From Diphasiastrum complanatum (taxonomy: Eukaryota; Streptophyta; Lycopodiopsida; Lycopodiales; Lycopodiaceae): 64,000 bases of DNA. The stretch lies in the NCBI GenBank assembly GCA_029204225.1, contig CM055107.1:48457971-48521970 (forward strand), written 5' to 3'. Under the pieces are notes generated by a model. The model was not told the origin of the DNA. It saw only the letters and a program-made list of their open reading frames with translations, and made no database searches. A program made the translations under genes and the position numbers. Positions 31,469 through 45,923 of this stretch are shown piece after piece (positions within the stretch are counted from its first letter, which is position 1; each line of letters starts with the position of its first letter).

Positions 31469-32760
31469 TGCTTCAACCCATTTCTTGGATTGAAGTGCTT
31501 CTTGGACATCTTTAGGCTGTTCATCTTATATGAAGAATGCATGATAGGAAGTTTCACCTTCCACTTGCCTTCCTCCCTCATCATAAGTGAGCCTTATTGG
31601 CTCAGATCTTTCTCTTGTGGATCTTCTTGGTGTAGGTGTTTGAAGTTGCTCCACCTCAAGCCTCTGCCCCACCACTTCTTGAACAATATTAAGATTGATG
31701 ATTGTAGATCCTGCATGAGACTCCTTGATCTTTGCTTCATCGAAGTTAAATTTTTTATTTTCATGAAAGATCACATTTCTACTTACAACATTCTTGTCAG
31801 TAGATGGAACATAAACTTTATACGCTTTCTTAGAAGATGCATATCAAACAAAAATACCTTTAATAGCAATAGGATCATCCTTTTTCCTAGTCTCTAAAGG
31901 AACATGCACAAAGCATAAACAGCCAAAGATCCTAGGATGATCTACCTTAGGTTTTTTCTTGTACAACATCGCAAATGGTGTTCTTCCTTCTATAGCAAGA
32001 TTAGGAAGCCTAATACAAAGATAATTTGCACATGCAACTACTTCTCCCCAAAATTCTTTAGGTAGAGATGCTTCTAGCCTAATGGCTTTTGCACATTCAC
32101 ATAATGGTCTATTTTTTCTTTCAGCAACTCCATTTTTTTGAGGAGTATAAGAACAAGAAAATTATCTCTGTATTCCCTCTCACTCACAGTAGAGGTGTAT
32201 TCACCTCCACTATCACTTCTCAAAGCTTTTAACTTGAAATAAAACTACTTTTATACATAAGCTTTGAGAGTAAGAAAGACATCATAAACCATGGCTTTAG
32301 AAAATAGCATGTAGATCCAAGAATATCTTGTGTAATCATCTATGAAAGAAACAAAGCAATTTGCTCCTCCTTTGCTCTTGCTTGAAGAGACATGAACATC
32401 AGAGTGCACGAGTTCAAATGGATGTTGAGTTTTGATGTTGGATCTCAGAAAAGGTCTCCTATGTGATTTTGCCAAAACACAAGCTTCACAAGGTTGAAGC
32501 TCCTTTGAAAGTGTCTTTGGTAGTCCAACTACTTTTCCTTCCTTGACCATAGATTGCATAGCCTTGAAATTGAGATGTCCCAATCTCTTATGTCATAGGT
32601 CCTCCTGATGAACCTTGGTCTCATAAGCAACATCATAAATGTTAGCACTCTCCCTAGAATCTAGCTTGTACAACTTTCCAACTCTAGATCCTCTACCTAT
32701 CATTTCACTCTCCCTTGAGATTACTCACTTGTCAATATAAAATTTGACATCCAATCCATT
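31469..32760 (-). pseudogene. Decayed copia integrase and linker
   Basis: Minus-strand frame 32251-32583 has GHLNFKAMQSM, CEACVLAKSHRRPF (pre-integrase/zinc-binding end) and the integrase core start FELVHSDVHVSS...FIDDYTRYSWIY. Downstream, 31526-31774 holds the post-integrase linker with PTPRRSTRERSEPIRLTYDE. Between them the translation is recognisable only in pieces (plus-strand complement encodes RKKNRPLCECAKAIRLEASL-like sequence in reverse), interrupted by stops. No LTRs identified. Confidence 0.8.
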
Positions 32761-32927
32761 ATCAAACAACTGTCCTACACTAATGAGCAAAAGTGAGATG
32801 CATTTACATTATGTTTTATACCATGGTTTATACCGAAGGGGCCTTTTTTCCATCAGTCACGGTATTACCCTCGATGAACAAAGTATTTAGGAATTCCTCT
32901 TGGCCTGCTTGACCCTCCCTATACTAG

Positions 32928-32975
32928 CCCTCTCTATAACCCTCTGTATAACCCTTCCTATAACCCTCCCTATAA
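32928..32975. repeat. 12-bp minisatellite, four units
   Basis: Four head-to-tail 12-mers: CCCTCTCTATAA, CCCTCTGTATAA, CCCTTCCTATAA, CCCTCCCTATAA. A diverged unit precedes at 32913. The flanking 32761-33130 has no gene that I can support. Confidence 0.85.
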
Positions 32976-33129
32976 ATCTTTGAAAAATATGTTAAAATTT
33001 GCAAGGCTTATACTGAGGCCAAATGACGAACTCGACGATCGAGCTTTCCGCTCCTCCCATGACTCATTTTAAATTCTATCTTAATAAAAAAATGCTCAAA
33101 AAAAGCGCAAAATCACGTGTCTTGTTGTA

Positions 33130-34665
33130 GTGAATTTTGGGGAAAAAAAGGGGGTCATTTAAAGCCTGAAATGTTAGATTTTGAATAAGATGGAGGACAT
33201 GGGATTGGAGATGTACATATGTTGTTGAAGGCCAAGATGAATCTATAAGAGAAGCTTTTCCTGCTTTACATAAATAAGGAGGACTTGGGAAATCTTTCTT
33301 TTTTGAGGCAACTTGGTTCACACTAGCAAGAAATGTGTTTTGTGTACGTTTTGGTAGTTCAAAAGGGAAAAAGACAATTGGTCTAGTTTTGATGCGATGG
33401 ATGTGTGCTTGGTAAGCAAATTTTTACCTTTTATCCATCAGCCTCAAAAAAACAATAGGTTATTTTTGCAAGTTTTGGTCTATATATGCTCTAATCCTGA
33501 TCACTTGCTTACGCGATGTATCTCTTTTCATCCACATTACGTTTCAATATTCGCCAAACAAATTGTGGATTCAGGTGTTGATGCCAATAGTTGAAAGCTC
33601 AATAATCGACTAAAGGGATGTCTTCTCTTTTTCAATCATTTGCCATTGTGTAGGGAACCATACCAATCTTGACTGCACATGGAAAAGTCTCTTGTTTAGG
33701 AATTTCAATTCCAGCAGCACTTGTCAAAACCTTTGTCCTTCCAACAACCAAGCAACTATTAAAGGAATCTACGTGCGAGCCCATGTATAGGTCAATGTAT
33801 TTCATTCTACTAGCCAATCAATGTGTTGTTTTTTTTGTGAAACACATTGTAAGGATGTAGGATATGATAGTTCATATTGTTGTCACTTTCTAGTTGACTT
33901 TCTTATGCAAACGGTGCTGATTTTTAATTGATGTCATTGAGGCGTTTTGATTTTTTTTTAACATCTTTTGGAACTTACCAATTAGAGGATTTTGAAAACT
34001 ACTTATATTCAAATTCAAGTGCCTAATTACCTTACCTTGGGTTGCATGCACATGTATTCTAATCTTAATCCAATAGTTCCTATGAGATTTGTATCAAGGA
34101 AATTCAAATACAAATTGTATTACATGCAAAAAAGAACATAGGCTGCATGCATAGAAAGAAAAACAAACAAATTTATTGGCTATTGCATGCTTAATTGTGA
34201 ACATCCAGATTATAATAATCACATGTGTGTGGGAGACTTAAAGAAATTTGATGCATGCTTGTTTCCACATGTTCTAGTTTCTTCTTCTTCAATATTCCGT
34301 TCTCGCATGCTTTAATGAACAAATATGACAAATGATATTATATTTTGATAATTTCTTAATCAATATATTTTACTGTTTCTAATAGTGTCTTGTTTTTCAT
34401 GATATATACAAAATGTCTTCCATATATCGGATGAAGAATCAAGTGACTTTTTAGATATGCGTATGAAGAGATTATCTAAAATTACTTATATTGAAAATGA
34501 TCATGATTATTGTGAATAGTGATCATGATTATTGTGAATACTAGTCGTGATAATTTTGAACACTGACTGTGATTATTGTCAATATTGATCATGAATATTC
34601 ATGAATCCTTGCCAATTTCAAAATTTCAAAATCACAGACATATTTTGTGGTCAAAGTACGAAACC
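33130..34665 (+). repeat. Dispersed repeat family P, longest copy
   Basis: Shares 33133-33220 and 33700-34665 with 53950-55370, where the segment 33220-33700 is missing. The right part is shared, inverted, with 29712-30192. Near 34500-34600 it has imperfect 20-22-bp units GATCATGATTATTGTGAATA. I see no domain in it; the short frames are not convincing. It could be an unclassified non-autonomous element. Confidence 0.7.
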
Positions 34666-35044
34666 CATTGCAAGAAACTATCAGGAAATGAAGATCATCT
34701 CTTTGTTGGCAAAATCATTTCATACACAATTCTTAGTAATTTTAAATCCCAATATGCAATCTTAGTTCTTCGATTATCATAATTGTAACTACTTTTGTGG
34801 TGAGGATTGTTATATGTGAGCGCTTGCAACTTTTTCACCATTATGGCATGGCCTTTGATATATAATACCACAATGTTCTTGTTTTATTTTGATTGTGATG
34901 TATGTTGATGATTTGACTATTAATGCATATAATCAAAGATTTGGTAAATGTTGTGAAAGTAGATCTATGTAATTAGTTTGATATGACAGACTTGACCTTA
35001 ATTAGTACTGCTTGCAAGTTGAAATATGGCGAAAGGAGCAAGGT
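34666..35044. other. No gene seen
   Basis: AT-rich interval. 34880-35040 (GTGATGTATGTTGATGATTTGAC) reads VMYVDDLT in one frame, which may be a trace of copia RT upstream of family Q, but it is interrupted. Confidence 0.4.
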
Positions 35045-36447
35045 ATTGGACTTACATAGACTACGCGTGTCAGTAAATTGCTCAATTTGTTCCATATGGA
35101 AGCATGCAAGCAAATGAATACACCTATTGAGGTTCGTGTTAAATTGGCTATGTTGGATTTGTACATTCCTTGTGGATATCACTTTGTACATCAATTAGTA
35201 GGCAATTTGATCTACACAACAATAACAAGACTACACATTAGTTGTATTGCTAGTGGTTTCAAGCAAGGGAGGTTATTCAAATTGGATGCTAATGTGATGG
35301 TTGGAAGTGTGAACATGGCAAGGGAGGAGCTCACTCAAGTGGAATTATGGCACAAAAGGTTAGGCCATCCTAACTACAAAGCTATGGAGACCATGGTGAC
35401 AAAGGAGCTAGCAAAAGGACTTCCCAAAACCATATCCAAGTGTGGCAAGCTTTGTGAAGCTTGTGGAGTCTCCAAATCTCATAAGCTTCCTTTCAAGAGA
35501 TCTTTGATAAGATCTAACTCTCCTCTTGATTTTATACACCTTTTATTTTGGTTGGTGAGTCAACTCACGATGTATTCTTCTCAATATTTTTGAAAGACAA
35601 CAAAGTGAAATTTGAGGTATGTCAAGAGTACACCTCAACAATTCATTGTATGTTATTGAAAATAAGTAGCCCAAGTTGAACCACTATTATTGACTAGGGA
35701 AGCAACATGACAATCAGAGGTATACGTTCCATGTAGGAAATGAGAATCTCATATTTTCTGATAGTAAGCATAACATAGTGGTGGCCCAATCTAGAAGTTG
35801 AGAACAAAGTCCTCATCAACACAACTCGATGAAGCAATATGGTTGAGCAAATCCCAGGAGAGAATAAGATTTAGCAAGAAAAAGATATAGAAAGAGACCA
35901 CAATCTATAATCAGGTTCCAACTAGGACTCGATTTGCTAGACGCCTAGTGTATCATCTATAAACTTAGCACATTGAATTTCTGTATCGCCTTCTTTATGA
36001 AAGGACATTGACTGCCAACTTTTGTATTATAAACGTCTAGTTTTTTTCATAGTTACCAAGGCCATGTTGCTACAACATGTGTCATGTAAATACTAACCCA
36101 TGTACAAATTGTCTCAAAAATATGTACATATCTTTTTAGGTTTGAATATAACACTTCCAATTTTTTATTTTGGTTACTCCCAAGCTCTGAATGATTTATA
36201 TGGGCGCCACTCTTAAGAGATTGTAGTTTATCATAGGCCTATTTACATATCATGAAAATGAGTGCCATCATTATTTTTCAATGATGCAATTTGGATTGCC
36301 GATGTATGGGATGATATTATGGTCACTTTGAGAAAGCAGCACCAATTCACTCCTAAGGAAAATAAATTTGAAAACTGCACATAGATAATACTAGCACCAA
36401 ATACTTTGACGAATCAGATGTGGTAGTTTCAAAGTAAATGTCTATAT
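35045..36447 (+). repeat. Dispersed repeat family Q, long copy with copia RT and pre-integrase pieces
   Basis: The frame 35078-35593 (171 aa) starts as a copia RT C-terminus (MEACKQMNTPIEV, LVGNLIYTTITRLHIS) and then changes directly into a copia pre-integrase domain (KLDANVM...ELWHKRLGHPNYKAMETM, CEACGVSKSHKLPF). In an intact copia the pre-integrase lies before RT, so the order is inverted: a chimera. The copy at 17925-18997 has the RT piece and the following non-coding part but not the pre-integrase segment. Confidence 0.75.
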
Positions 36448-36535
36448 GATAGAGATATAATAGCTTGTGAGGATGGCAAGCCTGAGTTGCCAAAATACCA
36501 TCATAAATCCTTTGCTCTAAGTAGTATAATGGAGG
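36448..36535 (+). pseudogene. Small gypsy pol fragment
   Basis: Translates as YDRDIIACEDGKPELPKYHHKS, matching YERDIIGFEGGKPELPNYHHKS at 41817-41885 in the gypsy fragment. Too short to carry a domain. Confidence 0.55.
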
Positions 36536-36577
36536 GTGGGTGATTGATGAATCACACTAACTATGAGTAAATAATTA

Positions 36578-36766
36578 TATTGAGAATAATGGGAGATGAT
36601 AACTCTTGGATAGGTTAGTGGATGGCTTTACTTTTTATCAAGAGCAATATAGAGGCAATTAGTGTGAATCTCAAGGCAATTAGGATGTTCTTTCAGTAAA
36701 TTTTTCAGATGACACTACCTAATTGTAGATTTACTCCAATACATTGCTATAATCACCTCTAAAGAA
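36578..36766 (+). repeat. Inverted repeat, left arm, flanking the GH9 gene
   Basis: About 189 bases that match the reverse complement of 40409-40590 at above 90% by eye (shared: GATGATAACTCTTGGATAGG, AGAGCAATATAGAGGCAA, AATTAGGATGTTCTTTCAGTAAA). No coding capacity. 36767-37134 beyond it is the 3' flank of the gene with nothing else that I can support. Confidence 0.85.
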
Positions 36767-37134
36767 ATAAATATGTATTACACCCTACAAGGTAAACTAA
36801 TTCATAAGACTGCATAACTACAACGAATCTGCCCTGAAGTAAAGTGTAGAAATCCAAGTCTTCACAATACTACTTAACTCAAGATTTGATCATGAATTTT
36901 AGAAAAAAAATCTTACAATTTTGCTGCTTCAACACCAATTCAAATAAAATATTCATAGACATTGCAGGATCTATTCAAGCATCTGTAATTGAGAAAAAAG
37001 TTGTCAGAACATGCAACTGTGCAAGCTATACTACTGTGTAAAGTTTTATGCGCTCCTTTATATCTAAATCAGATTTTTTTTTTCATCTCTTGGTTTGCTA
37101 GCAATCAAAAGTTTTCTCTGTACTGAGTCAATTG

Positions 37135-39862
<2,728 letters not shown>

Positions 39863-40408
39863 ATAAAGGGTGCCATGTGGAAGAATTGGGGACGCTGCCC
39901 TAATTCGTGTGGCAATGGCGGGAAATATTCTGTTTTCTCTCAAATGTGTTTTTCTTACAAATCGCTAAGAGGTCTGGTTCATCTTTTTAATTAGGTGTGC
40001 ATACTCACACTTCGAGATGAAAACCAAGACAGGACATGAGTAGTTGAAACACTTAATTAGATCCAGCTGAGTCGTCCTCGTCTTGGCGATTGACATCACG
40101 ATCGGACTCATGTGACTGCGATCCATGGGATTGGGACTGCAATACTTGCATCAAACCAATGAAAGATGAGTCATTTATTTTAGAAATGTGATGAGAGTGA
40201 AAGTCAGACCACATGAATGTAGTGAAGTTAAAATATATTTTAAGCCATATATACCTCAAAATATCCATCCCAATCAATTCTCACTCCTCTCTCCAATAAT
40301 TTGAGTAATGATTGCATGTTGTTAGAATATGCACATTTATACTTCTCTTTCATGAGAGACCGCTTAACGGCAGATTTCTACATAAACCGACATAATTGTG
40401 ATAATAAT

Positions 40409-40590
40409 TCTTTTGAGGTGATTATGGAAATGTGTTGGAGTAAATCTACAATTAGGTAGTGACATCTGAAAACTTTACTGAAAGAACATCCTAATTGCCT
40501 TGAGATTCACACTAGTTGCCTCTATATTGCTCTTGATAGAAAGTAAAGCCATCCACTAGCCTATCCAAGAGTTATCATCTCTCAATTATA
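40409..40590 (-). repeat. Inverted repeat, right arm, flanking the GH9 gene
   Basis: Reverse-complement partner of 36578-36766. The two arms enclose 3.64 kb including the complete gene and its proximal promoter. No transposase or terminal motif is visible. Confidence 0.85.
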
Positions 40591-41296
40591 CTCAATCTAT
40601 GGGTAAGGCCGCCGGCTCCTATTACCCAGGCCAAATGGGGGGCAAGTGCCATGGACAAGCCACCGACCGAGCCATTAAGGAGCCCCATGCCCATTAATAG
40701 GTATTTTGGTCTGCTATTTTCCTCCCCTTGCTCATCCTCCTTTCTTTGTCCACCATATCGTGCTCATCAGCTCAAAGAGCCCTGCTTATCATATCGTGCG
40801 TGCTTATATAACTCAAGTTTCTTACTTGATTTTGGTCCATATCACTTGATATAGCATCTTGTGGGATAGCTCACTTTTGGTGATGTCCATTTAGTGATGA
40901 AATTAGCAGAATTTCGACTTCAAGATATGGAAGATTGTGTGTGCTATCAATCTCTGTGATGAAATTAGCAGAATTTTGACTTCAAGATATGCATGTAGTG
41001 GGCCCATAACCCTTGTTAAGTCTAATGCATGCAACCAAAGGACGTATCAGACATCAACCATTCAGTTGTACACACAGGAAGTCTTCATCCTACTAAAAAG
41101 CTTCATCTATCTTTTAATATACATGATCTCTTCACAGAGATTGACAGCACACACAATCTCTTTGATCTCATTCTATGATACTCACAAAAGGCATATATTA
41201 ACTGCCAGAGTATCTCATATATATCTACTAGCTAACATGTTGCTACCAACTATCACTCGCATTATTTCAGCCTAAACACAATCACATTATCTACCT
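40591..41296. other. No gene seen; short direct duplication
   Basis: GTGATGAAATTAGCAGAATTT(C/T)GACTTCAAGATATG occurs twice, at about 40893 and 40957. Otherwise non-coding. Confidence 0.5.
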
Positions 41297-41970
41297 AACT
41301 ACCAACTGCTTGACATGCTAGAATGGAATCTAAGAGACAAGCTGGCCAAACCCACTTGTCAGCTTCGAATGGCTGATCAAAGTGTGGTCCGACGTACCGG
41401 TTTCCTTCCACAAGTGCTGATCAAACTAGGAGGTCTCAAGTTTTTTGTCGATCTAGTAGTACTTGATATTCCCAATAATGCCTATTCATATGAATTACTA
41501 CTTGGTCGTCTGTGGCTCACCAATGCAAGAGTCGTTCATGACTAAAGGAAAGGCTGAGTCACTTTTGGAAATCGTGACAGTTTTGTCACCATTGATTCAA
41601 CGGGGAAACTCAAACCTGTACACATCCATGACAAAGGTTCCTCGACCACCAACTCAGTGTTTGAACCATACCAATCTAGCCACGAAAAAGGTCATTATGT
41701 TAAATCTACTGATATCATAAACTGGAGTCACAGTCTAGCTCCCAACTGACCCTGAAGCTACTCTTGCCTAACTGATCTAACAGAAGAACTGTTCATTGAT
41801 CTATGGCCTTAACATATATGAGAGAGATATTATAGGTTTTGAGGGTGGCAAGCCTGAGTTGCCAAACTACCATCATAAATCCTTTGGCTCTAGAATTAAA
41901 AAGAAATTCACATTGCTTCATGCCAATTCTCGGCACTTCGCTTTCCTTCATTATTGTGAATGATGAATCA
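41297..41970 (+). pseudogene. Gypsy protease fragment, left part of an interrupted element
   Basis: 41315-41545 encodes CQLRMADQSVVRRTGFLPQV...FVDLVVLDIP...YELLLGRLWL, the second half of a gypsy retropepsin (the active-site triplet lies upstream and is missing). Downstream pieces in other frames (SFVTIDSTGKLKPVHIHDKG; YERDIIGFEGGKPELPNYHHKSF) continue gypsy-like sequence to about 41970. The matching downstream RT part is at 43892-44758, so a copia derivative interrupts this element. Confidence 0.7.
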
Positions 41971-42463
41971 TTCCAAATCATCAATCAACCTCATTTTTTG
42001 AGTTTTCGATCGAAATTGGGAACAATCTTTGGAATATTCTAGTTGAATCCGTATTCCATCAAGATGAATCGACCTGAATGTTCCAAAATATAGATTGGTT
42101 GCATTTGATGAGCCATGTCTAGTGATAAGCACCAAACTCATAGCATAAGTGACAAATGTGAGCTATTGTGAGTGATAGACATCTAAATTGAGCAATTTGT
42201 ACAATATCATAAACAAAATGTTCCTTTAAATATTTGACCACTCAATGAGCAACCTTAAGTGATCAAGTCCAAAATTGTGCTATCATGAGTAATAGGCTTC
42301 AAATTTGACCTATCTCATGTGATGGGAGTCAATTCCATCAATAAGGAGTTCACTTGGGTCAATTCAATGACCCAAGTCAGGCGATAAGGGCCAAACTTGC
42401 ATATTATGAATCAAATTCCAACTAGCTTGAGACATAAAAATTAGAGGTGAGGTATCTACTATC
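41971..42463. other. No gene seen
   Basis: AT-rich non-coding sequence with loosely repeated phrases (GAGTGATAGGC, AATTTGACC, GTGATCAAG) every 30-60 bases. It may be spacer of the interrupted gypsy element. Confidence 0.4.
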
Positions 42464-43243
42464 CTAAACTTAGAGTGTTGACTCTAAGAAGGCAAATGTT
42501 TTCTTGTTTGAAAAAGAATGAAGAAAGTCCAAATACTTTTGTTTTGAGAATGAAAGCATTGAATGATGAGTTAGCTTGCATAGATGAAATCATTAAGCAA
42601 GGAGAGCTTATTCAAGTGATTTTTAATGGCTTGTTGGATGCTCATGCTAACATTGTTCAAAGCATTCGAGTCATCGTTTCACTTGCTACACTTTATGGTT
42701 GGGATCTATGGCAAATGGACATTTCAAATGCATTCTTGAATGGTGATCTTCAGGAGGAAGTGTACATGGAGCAACCGAGAGCTACATTTCATCAACAAAG
42801 CCAAATCATGTGTGTCTTCTACAAAAGGGCTTGTATGGCCTTAAGCAAGCACCAAGGAGTTGGTATGCTAATCTTAACACTTTTTTACTCTCTCAAGGCT
42901 TTGTTATGAGTGAGTATGATCATTCACTTTATTATAGGTTTGCTGGAAATGATGTTACCATCTTGCTAGTCTATGTGGATGATATCATCTGGAGTGGTGG
43001 AGACAATCAAGATGTGAAGGATATCAAGAATGCTCTTAAGGAGTTTGAGGTGCATGATCTTGGTAATTTGTATTACATTTTAGGAATAGAAGTCATTAGA
43101 TCTTCTCAATCTAATTTTATCTATCAAGAGGGAATGTGTAGCTGATATCTTCACCAAAGCATTGGGAAAAGACTTGTTCATGGAGCATAGGACTTCGCTT
43201 GGAGTATTATCAAAGTCTATGCTAAAATTAGTTGAAGAGGGAG
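42464..43243 (+). pseudogene. Internally deleted copia: gag joined to RT joined to RNase H end
   Basis: 42475-42663 is the gag segment LTLRRQMFS...ELACIDEI...LLDAHANIVQS. It then jumps directly into RT (VSLATLYGWDLWQMDISNAFLNGDLQEEVYMEQP), continues with a frameshift near 42800 (CLLQKGLYGLKQAPRSWY, YVDDIIWSG) to FIYQEG, then jumps to the last part of RNase H (CVADIFTKALGKDLF...LVEEGV-stop at the LTR). Protease, integrase and most of RNase H are missing. It is related to, but clearly older and more diverged than, the element at 45257-51673. Confidence 0.85.
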
Positions 43244-43891
43244 TGTGAAATATTCAACTAGTTTCATCACATTTTGCAATATTTCCATATTTAGTATATT
43301 GAGGCCAAAACTTGTTTTAGACTTAGAGGTTGACTTTTCAAATTTCATTAGTCTAAATTTCATTTGAATAAACACTTTTTGAAAGTGTGGAAAGTTAGAA
43401 TGCGAGTTTGAGTAGATTCAATTTGAATAGTTGGGTACATTGAATCTAGACCCAAAATTAGTAGGGTTAGCATTTTGGAGAGAAAGCCAAGTGGCCAAAT
43501 AGGGTTTGGACCAGTTATAAAAGGATGTAACTCATGGAGAGAGTAATCTTCTATCTTCTCTATCTCATTTCATGCTTATACATGGTTCTTTTGGGTTCTA
43601 CTATCCATTGGTGCACTATCTTGGTGATTGCTTGCAATTCTATGTGTAGAATGATCTATATTTGCTATTTTTGGATCCACATGTGTGAAATACAGTAGCT
43701 TGCTGATTTTGTACGGACAGCAGTAGTACATAATCATTTCATTCAAGTTTGATCAAGTTCTATTTGTGTTTGCATCTCAATTTGTGTGTAGATGCTGATT
43801 TTTCTACATTGGTGAGATTGGTAGTGTATTTCTCTTTCTAACCAAAGATCATTCAAGTAGATTGGATCTTAAGGATCTGAAATCTTTCACA
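43244..43891 (+). mobile_element. 3' LTR of the deleted copia
   Basis: Begins TGTGAAATATTCAACTAG directly after the purine run GAAGAGGGAG and ends ATCTTTCACA. 648 bp. The start, the end and short internal blocks match the LTR of the young copia (655 bp), but most of the sequence has diverged. No 5' LTR is found to the left. Confidence 0.8.
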
Positions 43892-44758
43892 TAGATTGGG
43901 ACCTAGCTGAGGATGAAGCTCTTCATAAGCTAGAAATCTCATTATGGGACAATAGCATAAAGATGGTGAAAGATCTGAAGCCTGATCCACGATCAGAGTT
44001 GCCTATGAACGCCAAGGGAAAAGAGCCAGTTATTCGGATTCCCCACTAGGAGAATCTTTGAATAAAAAAGCTCCGATCACCTTTGTAGATCTTGGTATAA
44101 AGAACCCATCAAAGAGCATCAGAAACTTGACCATACTCTGAAAAGATTGGGTATCAACAATCAGCCACCCACTAGCACGCTGTGAACGTAAACCCCTATG
44201 TAAGGCAAAAACCACTGAGTGGAAGGCTAAGAGTGATAAAAGAGGGATCAAGACCGATTTGATGACCAGCCAGAAGTTACAAGATAAAATCCAAGAAGAC
44301 GCCATAGGAGAACCCAAACCTATGCATGATGTGCCACAATATTTCAAGGATTATGAGATGGATGAAGTGGTAGTGGTTATGCCCAGGGCAAAGAGAGAAC
44401 CCATAGAAGAAACCTCCCAAGGAGCCAATGTTTATGAAGGTCCTGCCCATACGAAGGAGATAGATCTGGCTGAGAAGGGAGAAGAAAGTCGTATGGTATT
44501 AGTAGGGGAAGATGTAGAAGGAGAGGAACTCGAGGATCTCAAGGCACTTCTTTGCAAATACTGCGGTTGTCTTGCTTGGAATTACGCTGAGCTGAAGGGC
44601 ATATTGCCAGATGTAGTGGTTCATACCATTCCACTGGCTGATGGCACAAAACCCACAGTTAGTAGGCCTTACAAGTCCAATCCACATTACGCCCGGCTGA
44701 TCCAAAAAGAATTGAAGAAGCTTCTAGTGTTGCGGGACTGTTGGTCAAGCCATGCATA
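43892..44758 (+). pseudogene. Gypsy RT N-terminal fragment, right part of interrupted element
   Basis: The frame 44259-44759 encodes EDLKALLCKYCGCLAWNYAELKGI, VVHTIPLADGTKPTVSRPYKSNP and ARLIQKELKKLL, the start of a gypsy RT. Upstream pieces (EPVIRIPH, APITFVDLGIKNPSKSIRNLTI, RLGINNQPPTS) in other frames fit the same protein. It breaks off before the RT catalytic box. Confidence 0.75.
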
Positions 44759-45251
44759 GAGGCTGTGTGTGCCTACGTGAGTGCGTGAAAGTGCTTGAGT
44801 GCTCATTGTCCCATAAGCAAGTTGGGGCCTTAAACTCTACTCTTCATAAGAAGCAATTGCACATTGTCGCCTGTCCCCTCTTGGTACCAGCCCTTTTGGG
44901 GGTCAGGAACAAGCGGGTGGCTATGAGGTTGGGGGTGGGATCCCAATACCAATTTTGTAATACATTAATTCATATTATGAAAAATATTATTATTGCAAAT
45001 GATCGTGCTATATTTTCTCTTCGCCATAGCATATTTCACGAGCAATTTTCTGACTCTTTTATTTTCTAATTTTATTGCAAAATTTTCTATCTCCGTTCTA
45101 CAAACAAAATGGCATCCACCAGAGTATGGAAGGCTAGAGCCAAAATCCCGTATGAAGAATGAAGAGTTGGAGTGAAATTGTTTAACTTGAATACAATCAA
45201 ATACAAAGACATTTGCTCTTACTTACTGAGATTTGTGTCTCTTTGATGATG
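44759..45251. other. No gene seen
   Basis: Non-coding; 44920-44960 has GGGTGGGATCCCAATACCAATTTTG, unlike a PBS or PPT. It ends with the 5-bp target duplication of the next element at 45252-45256 (TGAGC). Confidence 0.45.
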
Positions 45252-45256
45252 TGAGC

Positions 45257-45911
45257 TGTGAAAATTGTCAACATTTCCTAGCTAGTTTGAGGCCTAAATT
45301 GGCTAAAATTGTAAATAGTTTTGGTTCTGGAGTTTCACACGTGTGAACCAGGCCACAATGTTTTTATTTACTGTATTTTTTCAGTATGATGAAGTGTCAA
45401 ACTTCATACCCTTCAAAATGAGACCATTTTGATGTATTTTGGTCATATAAGCCATTTTTAGCTATTTTTCCTATATAGGGAATATCTAGGGTCAAGTACC
45501 TTCTAGAGAGAGGAGAGAGAGTCATCTTCCTCATCCATAAATAGTAGGGAAGTCGTGGAGAACAGGTTGGAGAAACCTTTTGTATGCTTCATTGAGATCA
45601 ATAGATCATTGTCATTGTTTCTTCCTCCATTGAGAGCATTGTTGTGTGTATTGTCTTCAAGCTATTGTGTATGATCTTAGGTGCTTTCCAAAAGTGGTAG
45701 GCTGATGTATTATGGACTGTATAATGCTATTTTGGGCCGCACTTGATGTTTATGGAAGTTTCCATTTGTGATAAATGCTTTTTGATCAAGTTCTTTGCAT
45801 TCTAGGTAGCATAGAATGTGTTGCCAATTCCTAGCTTATGTAGTTTGGAGTGCAAGCATTCAAGCCAATGATCTTGGAGTTTAGATCCACTTAGGATCTG
45901 TATTTTTCACA
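45257..45911 (+). repeat. Young copia 5' LTR
   Basis: 655 bp, TGTGAAAATTG...ATTTTTCACA. Contains the likely promoter, with a TATA-like CTATATAG near 45472 and a purine-rich GAGAGAGGAGAGAGAG stretch downstream. Confidence 0.97.
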
Positions 45912-45923
45912 TGGTATCAGAGC
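45912..45923 (+). promoter_or_regulatory. Young copia primer-binding site
   Basis: TGGTATCAGAGC, directly touching the 5' LTR; pairs with initiator Met tRNA. Confidence 0.97.

Noticed and set aside
44030-44347. 105-aa minus-strand ORF
   Set aside because: Opposite strand of the gypsy fragment, whose plus-strand translation is recognisable.
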